The notes beneath the pieces are model-generated. The model was not told the DNA's origin. It ran no database searches and saw only the letters and a program-made list of their open reading frames with translations. Below are positions 12,285 to 50,412 of a stretch of 64,000 bases of DNA, piece by piece (position 1 is the first letter of the stretch; each line of letters starts with the position of its first letter). The translations under genes were made by a program, and so were the position numbers. Source of the DNA: Erpobdella octoculata (lineage: Eukaryota > Annelida > Clitellata > Hirudinida > Erpobdellidae); contig OZ022239.1 of assembly GCA_963978895.1 (NCBI GenBank), positions 9,130,804 through 9,194,803 of the forward strand. Reading direction: 5' to 3'.

Positions 12285-14524
12285 AACTGGAATGAAAAAT
12301 ACTTTTATTATTTTTTTTTTATATTTAGTCAATAAATAGAAACTAATACATTTTCTTATTTTCAATTCAGAAGCAGCTCCACAGGGATTGATAAACGTCC
12401 GTCCTCGGTTCACCTGCCCCATCTTTCTTTCACATCACTTCTTCGATACAAATTTTTTCTAACAGATCGACAAGTTGATTTTTCAAATTTCTCTTGGTTT
12501 GGTTTTTTCAATTTCGATTTTAAAGTTTTGCTCTCCAAAAAGCTTTCCGAACAGTGCTGATCTTGCCCGAGTACCGCTTGTTACTGCTTCTTCATCCATC
12601 TCCGATTCTTTCGAACAAGTTCGCTTCTAACTATAATAATAGTATTAAGTACTAATAATACTGATTCGTCTTGTTGTATATGTTCAGCGTTGATAAGGGA
12701 CACTTGAAGAACTGTTATTCTTAATTTTGTTTGGAATATAAAAGAAATAGAGCGAGAAACAAATTCTTCTATTTCTCTTTGATCGGAGGTACATCTCATC
12801 TGAAAGTGTCCTTCAAAGTAATTGGAAATCTTCAAATTTTGATCCGATTTGCTTCTGTTCGTGGCCTTCAGGTCAGTTGGTTTGTTTCAATAAAATTTTT
12901 AATTAATTATTTATTGCAGTAAATATTAAATAGTATTAAAATGAATAGTTATGCCCTTTAAGTGGATTGTTTTCTGTGTTAGTGCGTACAATGTTTAAAA
13001 TAATAATTTTATATCACTCTGTCTTTAAAATGGAAAAAGTTTTTATAAAAAGTTTTATAGTAGTTTGCGGGTTCACTCCACAATTCGTGAAACGAAATAT
13101 AGATTGAAGTTGACTATTCATCTTTCAATAACTTCTTTTAAATATTTTAATTAGATAATTTTCTGTTAAATGCTTTAGTTCTTTGAGCTAATCTACACTG
13201 GCAAAACTTTATTGGGTGTAAAAATGATCCAAATTTCTTTTTTTCAGGTATTTTTTGAATAAGTAATTACATTCTCGGTCAGAAGTTTAAAAAAGTGTTT
13301 AATGCAGAATTAAAATTAAACGGTTGATGAGAAAGAATAATACATTAAAATAAGTCTGGATTGTGCACTGAAAAGTACTATAGCCTCAGGCTGGTGAAAT
13401 TTTTGGAATAATTTTGTAGTTCGGTGCTTGATTTTTAACGAGATTTTCAGTCTATTCAATAAAGACTTTTACAAATATAACCAACAAAATTACTTTTAAA
13501 AAAACTGTAAAATTTTCTTTTTTCCGCCATCAAATATAACAAAAACTTTCTCAATGTTTTTGATTACGATGATCGATAAGAATATATATGGGACCGAATA
13601 TCTGAAAGTTGTATATTGATCTAAAAAAATTTCAAGTGATGGCTTCACTCGACAGATGTCGTAATAAATTATTCGTTTGATTTTTCTGATATTTCATCTA
13701 ATACCTTAATTTCTATTTTTCTGTGCAAACAAATTGCTTAAAACTAACAGAGATATTATTTTTTACGTTTAAAAAACTTGAAATTTAAAAACTTAAGTGT
13801 CATCTGAGCGTCATAGTGCAATGTGATTTATGTCCTCTGATGAATATAAATAATATAAATAATGATGTGACTGTGTTGATCAGCAATTCATCACAACAGG
13901 AATGTTTGTGTGTGTGTCAAAATATTCAAGAAAATAAAAATGTCTTCTACTTCGGACGTCCCTTTATGAGGCCACTTTATTGTTTACAATACTGTAGCTA
14001 CATATATGTTTACAATAGCACTGTGGCTACACATCTATGTATGTATGTATAAATGTATATCTTTCTATCCACCTGAGCTTGTTGTTACAAAGAAAACAAT
14101 GCTTCTCTACTTGCTCTGATCGTTCTCGCTTCATACCTACCATCACATTAAGGATTTTTAAATACAGCGCTCGTGTTCCAGTAATACATTGTTTTGAATG
14201 CATTTGTTCATCTAATTGCCGCTTCTAATTTTGAGTTCTCGTTTCGTCATCGATAAATAAAATACTAGCATTTCATCGAAAAAATATCATAGTGGGAATT
14301 CCAAAAATAGGCCTGCTGCTTATACGAGGTGAGTTGTACGTGTACGATAGATTGTTGTTGTGTGCGTGTTTGCTTGTCTGTTTGATTTCGTTTAATCCGA
14401 GATTTTTTTGCACCTTTTCGTTATCTTGATTTTAACGAATTATTGCATCCATTTATTTTTTCTCATCCTCTACTTAAATTTCAGCTTATGGTTAAATTTA
14501 TATAAAAGAAATCATTATTAATCA
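12285..14524. other. probable intron or intergenic DNA, no feature recognised
   Basis: AT-rich DNA with no conserved peptide and no clear repeat. Confidence 0.35.
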
Positions 14525-15110
14525 CAACTAATGAGTCACGTAGTACCTGCAGAAACGTCTGTGACGTTTGCAGCGCTCTCATCGTCTGCTCATCCGTGCG
14601 TGACCTCGGCTTTTAATCACACGTGCAAACGTGCGTGTTTACTCCCTCGCAGCTAGAACTTCCTTTTCCCCTCCCCCTCGCCAGCCTTCTCGTCGCTACT
14701 CATCAACTTCATTACGTACGCGCACACATCCCTCTGCAATCCTGTTGCTGCAACATGGCTGGGTGTGGCTCATAGCTGTATTATGTTATATATACATATC
14801 TTCATCGTGGCCTGCTTATGTTTATCGGGCTGTTCGTCTTCCCGTGGACGCATCTGGTCCAGTTGTTTGCTCTACTAGCAATCTCGTCGTCACACGCACG
14901 TTCATTAGCCAGCCGGAATAAATACACGACCTTTTCTGGAAAAACCGCTAAAATTTCGGTCTTTCGTATTTCTTTTTCTTTGGTGTCGGATTCGAATCGG
15001 GACAGGGACAGCTTGCTCAACCTCGATCGATCGAGCCAATGGCGGTGCCTGCCTGCTGTCATTTGCCCTTTATCGTTGCTTCGTTGCTCGGCAGGAAAAT
15101 GTATGCAAGC
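14525..15110 (+). promoter_or_regulatory. GC-richer, motif-dense segment, possible alternative promoter or enhancer
   Basis: A less AT-rich island holding an AP-1-like atgagtcacg at the start, several tgacg/cgtga CRE half-sites (tctgtgacgt, gcgtgacctc), repeated cacgtgcaaacgtgcg and gccaatggcgg near 15035. Motif density differs from flanking DNA, but there is no direct evidence for function. Confidence 0.25.
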
Positions 15111-15299
15111 TGTCTGTCGTCAAGTAACATGCCAATCAAAGCGGGTTTTTATCTTTTTCGTCATATTAAATTGATCGTCATTATTTTTTTCCTTATCATA
15201 TCCACTTTATTGGTATTGAACAAATGACTATTATAGTTTGTCGATTGCTTTTTTTACCGTAAGCACTTTCTTTGCACTCTCTTCTCTTCCATGTTTTGA

Positions 15300-15432
15300 T
15301 TTTTAAGGTGTTTTTGTTTATTTCATTTTATATTTTGTTTTATTTTTAATTTATTTTCTTTATTTTATTTTATTTTATTTTGTTTTATTTTTAATTTATT
15401 TTCTTTATTTTATTTTGTTTTATTTTATTATT
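15300..15432. repeat. (TTTTA)n-rich low-complexity DNA
   Basis: Irregular TTTTA/TTTTG pentamers, with the segment tttttaatttattttcttta occurring twice. Confidence 0.85.
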
Positions 15433-15540
15433 CATTTGAAGCTAACTCGTTTTTTACTCCAGTTGTTTTCGATGGGTTAGTGCCTACTGATCCCATGACG
15501 ACTGATCACAAGAAAACTGATCCGAGTACAACTGATCAGT

Positions 15541-15617
15541 TGTCCTGGGATCAGTTGTCCTGGGATCAGTAGTCCTGGGATCAATAGTCTTGGGATCAGT
15601 TGTCCTGGGATCAGTTG
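15541..15617. repeat. minisatellite, 15-bp unit, five copies
   Basis: Five copies of tgtcctgggatcagt with one or two substitutions. Related actgatcc motifs continue leftwards to about 15485. Confidence 0.9.
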
Positions 15618-16299
15618 CGATGATCCCGTTTTCGATAGAATCTTTTCGCAAGAGTGTGATCGCATTATCGTTCAGCTTCTAAAGAAAAATCGTAGATTGA
15701 CTTTGAAAAAATAAAAAATACCAAGATTTATAATGCGTTGAACTTGGCTTCTATCCATTTTTATTTCATATAATTGAAAGTTTTAAATAAGATAAAGATG
15801 TCATTGTTTTAATTTGCTTAAAAATTCAGATTGATTTCGAAATTCCCTGGATAAATTTGGCAGCGTTCATTTAAGAATTTTTTTTAAAAATGTGATTCAT
15901 TTTTCTCACTCATTAGTATTAAATAATATTAACAACAAAAAATTGAACATTAAATATCCGTAAACGTTAACTGTACACTTTATTCCATGAACAAATTTAT
16001 TTCTTTCAACTTGTGAACTTGAACTTGTTGTTTGTTACTCTTGAACATAACCTTTTCTCTGCCCAGTCTGCCCCCCATATCTCCTCGACATTCTTCAACC
16101 GTTCAACTTCATTTTAAGCACGGAATTTAAACTTACGACAAAAGAGGTCTTATCTGAAAAACTAAAGGAATGATTTGAAGTTGAAGTACCTACTGTAATA
16201 GAATACTCGGTGCATTTATTGATGAGATGAGCAGGAGTTCTTAATTACATGTTCACTTGATTTTCAAACACAGATTTATGCCTTATATTAACTTATTTA

Positions 16300-16550
16300 A
16301 CCGCCGGTCTTGCTTGCTTGTGGAAAAATCTTAGAAGTTAAAATTAGAAAGCTTCCTGTCCCGTCGTCCAATCGAACTGAAACTTGGAATATTACATAAT
16401 CCTCATTCTAAAACCTTTATAACAATTAGAAAAATCCAGTTTTACTTTTTAATATAAAAAATGGTTTTTATCTATGTTCTAAGAAACAAATCAAAGGGGG
16501 ATTTGCCATAAAACCTGTTTTTATGTTCTGTTATTTTATAGTTCCGTTTG
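16300..16550 (+). repeat. dispersed repeat R2, copy 2
   Basis: Matches the order of motifs at 3838-4150 (cttgcttgcttg, tcccgtcgtccaat, aactgaaacttg, atctatgtt). Diverged copy with unclear ends. Confidence 0.6.
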
Positions 16551-17383
16551 GCCCATACAAAATCACTGCCACTGAGATTTAAGGGGCGCTATCCAAATAT
16601 ATTATCAACATTGATTGCAGATTGATTTAGTAGAGTAGTTAGTTGCTTCTTCCCGCTGTTGTCAATAAAAATCGTTGCTTTTGTGATTTTATATAGCTTC
16701 ACGCACTATTGCACTTCAGCGTAAAAAATCATTTCTAACGTTTAAGATGGAAACTGAAACTGAAATTTGGAAAAAGCCGCTCTCTATTTGTTTCATAGAA
16801 ATTTATAAAGTAAACAAAGCATAGGGATACCAATATTCTTCGTTGTCTTTGAATTAAAAAAAGAGCCTGTTATAGTACGTGTATTTACAAATATAAAAAT
16901 AAATTAAACAGTTTTAATGAAACTGCAGGACCTGTGGGAGTGTTTGTCGTTCACTGTGCTTATGGTTGACTAGTGATGCACGTCTAATAAAAACAACATT
17001 TAGTGCAATAAATATTTACACAAATATTCTCTGACAATCTTCTCGCACCTCATTATTGTTATTATTATTATTATTATTACTATTATTAATTTTATTTTCG
17101 TTAAAGAAAGACGAAGAAGATATTTTAAAGATGGGTTTATGCAGACTAAAAACATTTGGTGACTTTATGACGGTTTTAAACATAATGTCATTCACATTCT
17201 GTGTTAACTTTCATCTTGAACTTTTTATGTTTCAAACAACTTTTAAAAGCATTTGAGTTTTTATTATTTTTTTTCGCTAGGTGGTAATATATGATGAATT
17301 GGATGCGTGTTTAAAAAACACCATCGTATTGGATTCGACACCTAGTAACATATATAAGCTAGTAAGAAGTAGACGTCTTTGTC

Positions 17384-17537
17384 AACTCCGCCTCGCTAAT
17401 TGCGAGCCAGTCCCAAGCCTGGAGAAAGGAGGAGGGAAAAGTACAAAGAATCAAATTATGATCCATGACAGGAAGTACTTAAGTGCTTCCTAAATACAGC
17501 CATTAGAGTTTTAAAACACTTGGTGTAAAGGACTATA
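17384..17537 (+). repeat. dispersed repeat R4, copy 1
   Basis: Contains ctcgctaattgcgagcc, then aaaggaggaggg, caaattatgatcc, aggaagtactt and a terminal ttttaaaacacttggtgtaaag. The reverse complement of the same series appears at 19370-19476 and 48350-48490. Its length and dispersion fit a short interspersed element, but no clear tRNA head was found. Confidence 0.7.
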
Positions 17538-17969
17538 AACTATTATAAAAAAAAAGACGTCTATGTGCAGTATGCAGGCAACATTTTAATTCTATTTGGA
17601 CAGACAAAATCTCAAACAAACACACAGACAACAAAGTGACCTAATAACGTAAAATAAGAAGAACTCTGAGGGAAAATATGTAATAGGGTCCTAATAAACA
17701 CTATTATTCTAAAAAGATAATCAATAAAATAATTAGATTTCATTAGAACTATTATTAGCCACAAATCATTTTTTGCCTGTTGACATATTTTTCACAAACT
17801 TAATCGCTATCTCACTTTGTTTTGTTTTTCTCCCTACATTCAATCAATCAAATGATTTATATAGCACCTTTTTCAATGAAGTTCAAAAGTTTCTAAACAT
17901 AAGCCTAAATCTAGCAATTTTTACTAATTTTTAATAAGCTTAATTTATTCAGTTATCTGTTGCCTGCTA

Positions 17970-18175
17970 TCTACTTATATATAGATATATCTGTGTGTGT
18001 TCGCTTATCACATCCGAATCGCTGGAGCAATTTGAAAGAAATTTTGCGTGGAGGTATTCTTCATTGAGGAGAAGGTTTTGAGCAATTTAAAATAATCGGT
18101 GTATTATTTTGCATTTTATCTTCCAAAAACAAGAAAAAAACTAAAAAACCCGGGCAACACCGGGTAACTTGCTAG
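17970..18175 (+). mobile_element. Helitron-like non-autonomous element HL1, copy 1
   Basis: The proposed 5' end is A|TC (tctacttatatatag), like the 5' end at 50205. The 3' end has the hairpin-forming acccgggcaacaccgggt, a short spacer, and CTAG at 18172-18175 followed by T. A TC start, a 3' hairpin some 6-10 bases before CTRR, and insertion between A and T are the hallmarks of Helitrons. No Rep/helicase coding sequence is present, so it would depend on another element. Confidence 0.6.
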
Positions 18176-18342
18176 TTTATATATACGGTAATGTGTGTAT
18201 GTGTGTGTGGATATTTGCTTATAACATCCAAACCGCAAGAGCAATCTAAACAACATTTGGCATGGAGAAAATGTTTTACGTTTTATTGGAAAAACAGAAG
18301 GAGAGGTAAGCAAAAAACTCTGGGCAACGCTGTAGTAAGCTA
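18176..18342 (+). mobile_element. degenerate HL1 Helitron-like copy
   Basis: Directly abuts the previous element and repeats its internal order (gcttat.acatcc, cgca.gagcaat, then ctctgggcaacgctg). The hairpin and CTAG end are decayed. Confidence 0.5.
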
Positions 18343-19369
18343 TATCAGTGGCGGGAAAATTTAGCCTCCCTGGAAATTGCTAATTTAAAAGAAAAGATTG
18401 TTTTCAAAATGTTTTAATGTATTAGTTTAAATAATTATATGCATTATCAAACAACCCAGTTAATAATTGCACAAATGTAAATTTTCTTAGCTTCATCGAC
18501 ATGTCGCATACTGCTTATTGTAATCAAAATAGCTCACACTGCTTCACTTGAATTAAACGATGTAATTTCTTTTATTAATTTGCGTATGTGTGAAATAGCC
18601 AGTATTAAGGTTGAGCTGCGTTTGCTCGCGCCTATATTACCTTTACTACACATATGATGTAACGGCGGTTGCTGAAGTGGTCGCGATATGGAATGAAAGT
18701 GTATTTCACTTTTATATAAAAATCGATTTGCAGATTGCGAAGTAAATGAGACATTTTGTTTTGTGGAGTAATTTTTGACTCAAAGAAAATTTGTATTGGG
18801 CCAGAGTTTTGGTCTCCCAGTCCCATTCGGACAAGAGAAGAAGTTAAGAAATGAAATTGACCAGTGAAGGAAACAAATAACATAACAATATAACTTTGTA
18901 TTTTCCCCACTTCCTGCTCTGGCTATTGATTAGTTGATTAGTAGTGTAACGTCATATTCAAGGTTGCCCTGACGAAATGCGACGGTGGGGTTAGAAAACG
19001 GCCAAAATTGCTCGACGGCCCAATAGATAATCGTGACAATATAAACATTTATTATATATTTAGTGAATTTGATTTGATTTTAATTTTTTATCTAAAAGAA
19101 ATTCTCATTACAAACATAATAAAACAAACAAGATAATAACAAGTGAACCGTAAAAAACTTCGTTTTTTTTTATAAATCCTTCATCATTTTTTAACTTTTT
19201 TTGAGCGTGAATATCTCAAAATTAATTTTTGTCACATTTTATTTTATTTTAATTTAATCTATTTCATGATTGTAGAAAATTATTCATTCTTCTATTCTTA
19301 TGGCTGCATTGCTTTTTTCGATGTAATTAGTTTATTAGCATTATAATATTAATAAAAAATAGTTGATTG

Positions 19370-19476
19370 TTCTTTACACCAAGTGTTTTAAGACTTTAAT
19401 TTAATAGCAGTATCATAATTTGATCCTTTTTGTCTTTACCTCCTCCTTTATTCAGGCTCGCAAAAGCGAGGCTTAT
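19370..19476 (-). repeat. dispersed repeat R4, copy 2
   Basis: Reverse complement of the 17384-17537 copy: ctttacaccaagtgtttta at the left, then ttatcataatttgatcc-like sequence, cctcctccttt and ctcgcaaaagcgag. Confidence 0.7.
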
Positions 19477-19539
19477 TTGGAATAATATTTCTTTGTATTA
19501 TTTTTATGAAGTTTAACTGTTATAATTATTTTATTTCAG

Positions 19540-45522
<25,983 letters not shown>

Positions 45523-45903
45523 AACTGCGTCAGAAATATGTTTTATAAAATTTAATTTGTAAACATGCTTACATCTTTTTGTACTTGAAATATTTTTTAT
45601 TTGTAATTTTTATTGGATGGTTCGTCTATGCTGTCGATGTTTCGCTAAAATTATGACTAAATACAACTTTTCTTTCATCTTTTTTTTTTATCTAACCAGA
45701 TAAAAACAAACCAAGCTAACAGTTAATTAATTTTATTCGCATGCATTTATAACTACTTCCAGTACGTTTTTCAGCATTTTTAATGATATAAAACTTAAAC
45801 CGAGCTATTATGATGTGATTTAGATCTGGTTTTCAAAAGTTATGCTTTTCTGGAAATGTTGCAAAGTTCATTCGCTTGGCTTATTTTTTGCTGCAGTAAT
45901 AAA
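45523..45903 (+). other. AHNAK-like 3' UTR
   Basis: AT-rich sequence from the stop codon to the first good polyadenylation signal AATAAA at 45898-45903. The true cleavage site cannot be seen. Confidence 0.5.
45898..45903 (+). terminator. candidate polyadenylation signal AATAAA
   Basis: First canonical AATAAA after the AHNAK-like stop, about 375 nt downstream. Confidence 0.5.
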
Positions 45904-46449
45904 GGCTCGATGTCATTTCATGCTCGCTTAGGACATGATTATTACCAATGGAAGCTTTTGCTCTAGGCTAGCAGACGGTGCCCGTTAGCAGTGCTAGTTT
46001 GTTATTTTTCTCCACGAACGTCCTTGCTTCTCATGCTACATAGGTTTTAGATATTTTTTAATGTGCTGCATAAATTTTAAGTTTTTTACGGTTTATCATG
46101 CTTCCACGTTTCTGCATCTGACTGATTCAATTTCTGAATATATCTCTAACATACAAACGTTATTTCAGCTTCAGAATTTTAATCCGTTGAAACAAAATCA
46201 TGTGACGTGCTCGCATTGACAGTTCGCAGCTGAGACACGTTGAGCGCATAATTAAAGATACTTTTTTTTATCAATTGTTTGTGAATTGGTCAATCTAGCA
46301 GCTTTTTATACGGCTCAACAGTACTGTAATTCCAAACGAAATTAAATATTTTACACTAATTGTTGTTTGATTGTTTTTAATTTGCTGTTATGCTGAATTG
46401 TTCCGAGCCCGTACTCAATCAATCAAATAAATTTAAATAGGATTGAATA

Positions 46450-46640
46450 AAGCCCATCACGGGCCGATTTTTTGCGACCCCACCCGTTTCATAAGCACAA
46501 AATTCCAGGCCCAGCTCGGCCAGTTTATAGGCAAATATCTAGTGCTGATTTTATTAGGCCCGGTGAAAGTAATTCATGTTGACCGCATGGCAAAGTATTT
46601 TCGAGGTGATGAAACAGTTCGGGACGGACAGGATTGAGGA
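46450..46640 (+). repeat. dispersed repeat R3, copy 2
   Basis: Matches the reverse complement of about 9600-9720 (gccgatt, cccgtttcataagc, aaaattccaggcc). More GC-rich than its surroundings. Confidence 0.5.
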
Positions 46641-46763
46641 GGGGTTACTTTAATAATAATCGTGGCATATTTCTAATCTCGTTTCTCATAAGTGAAGCCA
46701 GCTTATAAATTAAGATAAGAAACATGACAATAGTGTATTTTAATAGTTTGTTTTTATTCGTGA

Positions 46764-47115
46764 CTAGCGTTGCCTGAGTTTCTTTTAGAGGTTTTTCTAT
46801 CATTTTCTCTCGCTCCCGTTTGCTTTCACGCTCCCGGTCGCTTTCCCGTTCCCGCTTGCTTTCCCGTTCCCGCTTGCTTTCCCGTTCCCAGTCGTTTTCC
46901 CTTCTCCGCTCGCTCTTTCGCTCCCAGTTGCTTTTCCGTCCCCGCTCATTATCCAGTTCCTGTTCGTTCTCCCGTTCCGCTCGCTCATTTTGTGACCGAT
47001 TTTAATTTTTTGTTCGCAAAAATCTTCCCCCATTGACTCTCGAGGTTGTGCGAAAATTTCATAACGATCGGATGAATGGTGTAGCAATGCATAAAGGACA
47101 TACAGACAGACAGCC
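46764..47115 (-). mobile_element. HL1 Helitron-like element, copy in minus orientation
   Basis: On the minus strand it runs from tttatgcattgctacaccat and catccgatcgttatgaaatt (matching 50270-50310) through tcacaaaatgagcg, the gggaacgggaaagc-type minisatellite (46800-46980) and aaaacctctaaaag to CTAG at 46764-46767, followed by T. The hairpin before CTAG is partly deleted. It lies downstream of the AHNAK-like gene. Confidence 0.6.
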
Positions 47116-47222
47116 GTAAGAGCAAATCCCTTGCCCAGGGGTTACGAGATGTGAGATTCCTCACGGGAATTGAACCCAGGACCTCAAGCATAGAAGTCCA
47201 AGACTTTACCGCCACAAAACTG
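47116..47222 (-). repeat. tRNA-derived SINE-like element
   Basis: On the minus strand: a tRNA-like head gtggcggtaaagtcttggac (A-box-like), then gaggtcctgggttcaattcc (B box, GGTTCAATTCC) followed by a short body. It directly adjoins the Helitron-like copy. Not a functional tRNA: no acceptor stem pairing was recognised. Confidence 0.6.
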
Positions 47223-47412
47223 TTTAAAAAAAACAGTTATAGATTATAGATGAATCAGATGGTTTATAGATGGTTCTGTACAATGCGACAGATGTTGTGC
47301 CTGATTGAATCTCAACCTAGCCACCATAAAATTTAATTTTATGATGACTAAAAAGCAGAAAATAATACATAATTTGAAAAAACACACTTTATAAACATTT
47401 TTCCAAGAAGGT

Positions 47413-47418
47413 TTTATT
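47413..47418 (-). terminator. candidate polyadenylation signal for the DUSP19-like gene
   Basis: TTTATT on the plus strand, AATAAA on the minus, about 515 nt beyond the stop codon. Other variants nearer the stop cannot be excluded. Confidence 0.3.
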
Positions 47419-47931
47419 AAATAATTGTAACTATAAACATACGAGTAAGCGGCACAAGGTGCTTCCTTTGAGTTAATAATTCTGCTCACCCTATACTATA
47501 TTTCCATTCCCTTAGAGGAAACAGCACACGCTTTTGTTACTAAAACTTTTCCTTCAAAGCTCTTATTCATAGTTTGTTTTTAATTTATAATAATTATAAG
47601 AAAGAATGAGAAAACAAGATAAAAAAACAGAGAGAAAGGAGAGTTAGAAAGACCAAAAGTGAGTGTTATTGCTGACACAATTTCAATGTTGATATGCCCA
47701 ACAGAATCAAGTAAATAAAACGATAAAATTACTAAGAATATCTTGAAAACATTCCATTAAATATATTTTACACTATAATAAAAAACCAAAGACTTGAATA
47801 ATTGAACCTAATAAAAAAAGAATGAATTTCAAGTTACTGCAGACATCTAAAGCATCCACCATTTGTTACAAAAGACAAACTTGGTAGCAAATGATTTTCA
47901 TAATATTCCAGGAAAAGATGATATGAAAACA

Positions 47932-49192
47932 CTAGGAATTTCCAGTCGAACCCCAAATGTCCAATTGCCTCCTGAATCCTTCGTTGGGGTTAATAGATGG
48001 TCGACACGACTTAACTTTTTCTAAGGCCTGCTCAAACGAAGTTCCATCACAGTGCATAAGATAAGCTATCACAACACTTGCTGACCTGTAAAATTACATC
48101 AACACAGCATATACATTATTTTATTACCTGAAGCTCTGTTAAACTGTAGAGCACAAATATGCAAAAAAATAGAGAAAAAATAACAGTCTAAAATATAAAG
48201 AATTAATAATAATTCATCTAAAAAGTTCATATAATTTTTTTAAACTAAATTTATAGCCCATAAGAGCCAATTGCATATTCAACAGTTCCTTTATGAGTTT
48301 TTGTTGATTTTCTAGCCACAAGTTCAATATTTCTTTTTATAATAGTTTCTAGTCCTTTACACCAGGTGTTTTAAGACTGTTGAAGCAGTATGTAGAAAAT
48401 ACCGAAGTACTTCCTGTCGTGGATTATAATTTGACCCTTGTAACAATCCCTCCTCCTTTCTCCAAGCGTGGGAATGATTTGCAAAAGCAAAGTATAGTTA
48501 GTTCAATATTTTAAAAAATTAAAAAATTGCATTACTCATGACTAACTGCCCAGTTTCAGCTTCTAAAGCCATCTTCAGACATATTTATATGAAAAAATTT
48601 AAATAAATGTGAATAAACAAAGTTTAAAAAAACGTTTTCCTTTGTACAAACCTTGAAATACCTGCCATACAGTGAACTAAAACTTTTCCATTAGTCAACT
48701 GAGCAGCAGAAATGAAATCAAAACATCTGTTAAGTTTCTCGATTAGCTTTTCCTGTGGCAGATCAAGCATCGGAACATGACAATAAACAAATTTATCTGG
48801 ATACAATTCCATTTTTTCAGTAGTCACATTGAGTATGTGTGTCACTCCAAAGGAATTAAGTAGCTCCAAATCGCCTGCTGCATCCACAGAGCCTATTCGA
48901 TCATTGAAAATAAAATAATATTTACCTTTTTAATTTCTCAAATAATTGTTAATAAATAACATCCACACAAACCTAAGAATAGATAGGACTTTATTATACC
49001 AACTTGCAAATCTGGCTTGTAATCAACGACATAAAAAACTGATTCATTTTTAGAAGCTAAAAACTGGGAATCGAAATTGTCTCCGTTTCTTGCTTCTAGA
49101 TACCTAGCTCCAGTTGGTGTTGTGACATAAGTATCCACTTTTTTTAAACCAATTTTTTTCAGTTGCTGAATTTCTCTCAGAAAAGATGCCAT
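47932..49192 (-). CDS. DUSP19: DUSP19-like dual-specificity phosphatase, 204 aa, three exons
   Basis: Exons on the minus strand are 49192-48973, 48892-48652 and 48085-47932, with introns of 80 and 566 bp and GT-AG ends; they join to 615 nt including stop. The catalytic signature HCMAGISR gives nucleophile Cys148 and Arg154, the Arg codon being split by intron 2. Asp117 in PMLDLPQ is the likely general acid. The N-terminal extension (TTPTGARYLEARNG, then DLQVGIIKSYLFLGSVDAAG) follows the layout of vertebrate DUSP19, which is about 217 aa. After the loop come SASVVIAYLM and RPSINPNEGF, the standard DSP end. The family dephosphorylates phospho-Ser/Thr and phospho-Tyr, and DUSP19 is linked to the JNK pathway. 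The start ATG at 49192 was chosen by alignment; an in-frame ATG at 49279 exists. The symbol reflects best family match, not proven orthology. Confidence 0.88.
48350..48490 (-). repeat. dispersed repeat R4, copy 3
   Basis: Reverse complement of the 17384-17537 series: ctttacaccaggtgtttta, aagtacttcctgtc, ggattataatttgaccc, cctcctcctttctcc. Sits in intron 2 of the DUSP19-like gene. Confidence 0.7.
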
Positions 49193-49447
49193 CAAAAAAA
49201 CAATCGTTCTGTAGCAGTAACAGTGTAATGACTGTAGTGTAGTTTGTAACAACTTATTAGCACTATTAGCAGTAACCAAAATTATTCATTTACAGGTGAA
49301 TTAAGGTCCATTGGGATAGCCTAAGAAAAATCATTACAGAAAAAGTCCAAAAGAAACGCTTTTTGATTTTTCTTTAAGAAATCAGAAAAGTAAGTTATGG
49401 GAATGAATTATTTTCGCTATTTTCTATAAAGCTTATGCAAAATATAT

Positions 49448-49668
49448 GCCAATTAAATGTAGTATTAAATTACCAAAGTAAAACATTTCCAAGAAGTTTT
49501 TAATGAAAAAAATGCTAATTTATTGCTACTTCGAGAGAATATCTTTCGAAGTTTAATGTAGCCAATTAAATGTAGTATTAAACTACCAAAGTAAAACGTT
49601 TTGACGAAGTTTCTTATGAAAAATGTTAATTTATTGCTACTATGAGAGGATATCTGTCAAAGTTAAAG
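49448..49668. repeat. imperfect tandem duplication, about 113-bp unit
   Basis: Units starting at 49448 and 49561 both begin gccaattaaatgtagtatta and share ctaatttattgctact-like sequence, with scattered substitutions. Confidence 0.85.
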
Positions 49669-50204
49669 ATTCGCGGAGTAACACAATGGCATTTAAAAAC
49701 AAAAAGAAAAATTAACATATGCAATTAAAAAATACTTTTTAAGCTCTACAGTTTTAATTAGAGCAAGTTTTTTATTTTTTCAGATTTTAATATATACGTT
49801 TTACAGCATTTTACACCTTGCGCGAACAAAAATGGTTCTTCATATCAAACTATTTCAAGCTCCTGCTAGTAATATAATATAAGTAGAAAATTAGCTTTAA
49901 AAACACTTTTTAATTAATTATTTTAAAAGATTTTTCCTGTTAAATTATCTTTTTTATTATTTCCGTATGATATCCTCTTGTTTCATAGCAGAATTCATTC
50001 TCCTAAAGTGAAAGATTACCTAAATAACGCTAAAAATACATATATTCAAAGGAAATCCTTAATAATTGATTTTTTTAGAAGAAATCTGTGATGTGTATAA
50101 TATAATATCGCCAGCGGAGTAAACATGATGAAAAGTTAAAAAGGATCAGAGAATGCAATATTTACATGTCAATAATTGATATAATTTTAAAATAACTGAA
50201 ATAA
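49669..50204. other. AT-rich spacer, nothing recognised
   Basis: No open frame, RNA gene or repeat end seen between the tandem duplication and the Helitron-like cluster. Confidence 0.4.
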
Positions 50205-50412
50205 TCTATATATATATAAATGAATGTTTGTATGTATATATGTATATATGTATATATGTTAATGGAGTTTATGCATTGCTACACCATTCATCCGATCGTA
50301 ATGAAATTTTCACACAATTTTGAGAGTCAAGGGGAATCAAATATAGAGAAAAAAATTTTGAAATCCGTCACAAAATGAGCGGAGCGGAGCGGGTGAGCGA
50401 GCGGGAACTGAT
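50205..50412 (+). mobile_element. HL1 Helitron-like element, 5' half
   Basis: Begins A|TCTATATATATATAAATG, a TC start typical of Helitrons, then tatg-rich DNA, gcattgctacaccattcatc, cgatcgtaatgaaattttca and the start of the gagcggagcgggtgagcg minisatellite. It stops abruptly where a SINE-like element begins. The 3' hairpin and CTAG are absent from this half. Confidence 0.55.

Noticed and set aside
11700..12335. 211-codon open frame on the plus strand
   Set aside because: The first part is GA-rich low complexity and the rest shows no domain; it overlaps the candidate 5' noncoding exon and is crossed by splice-like signals.
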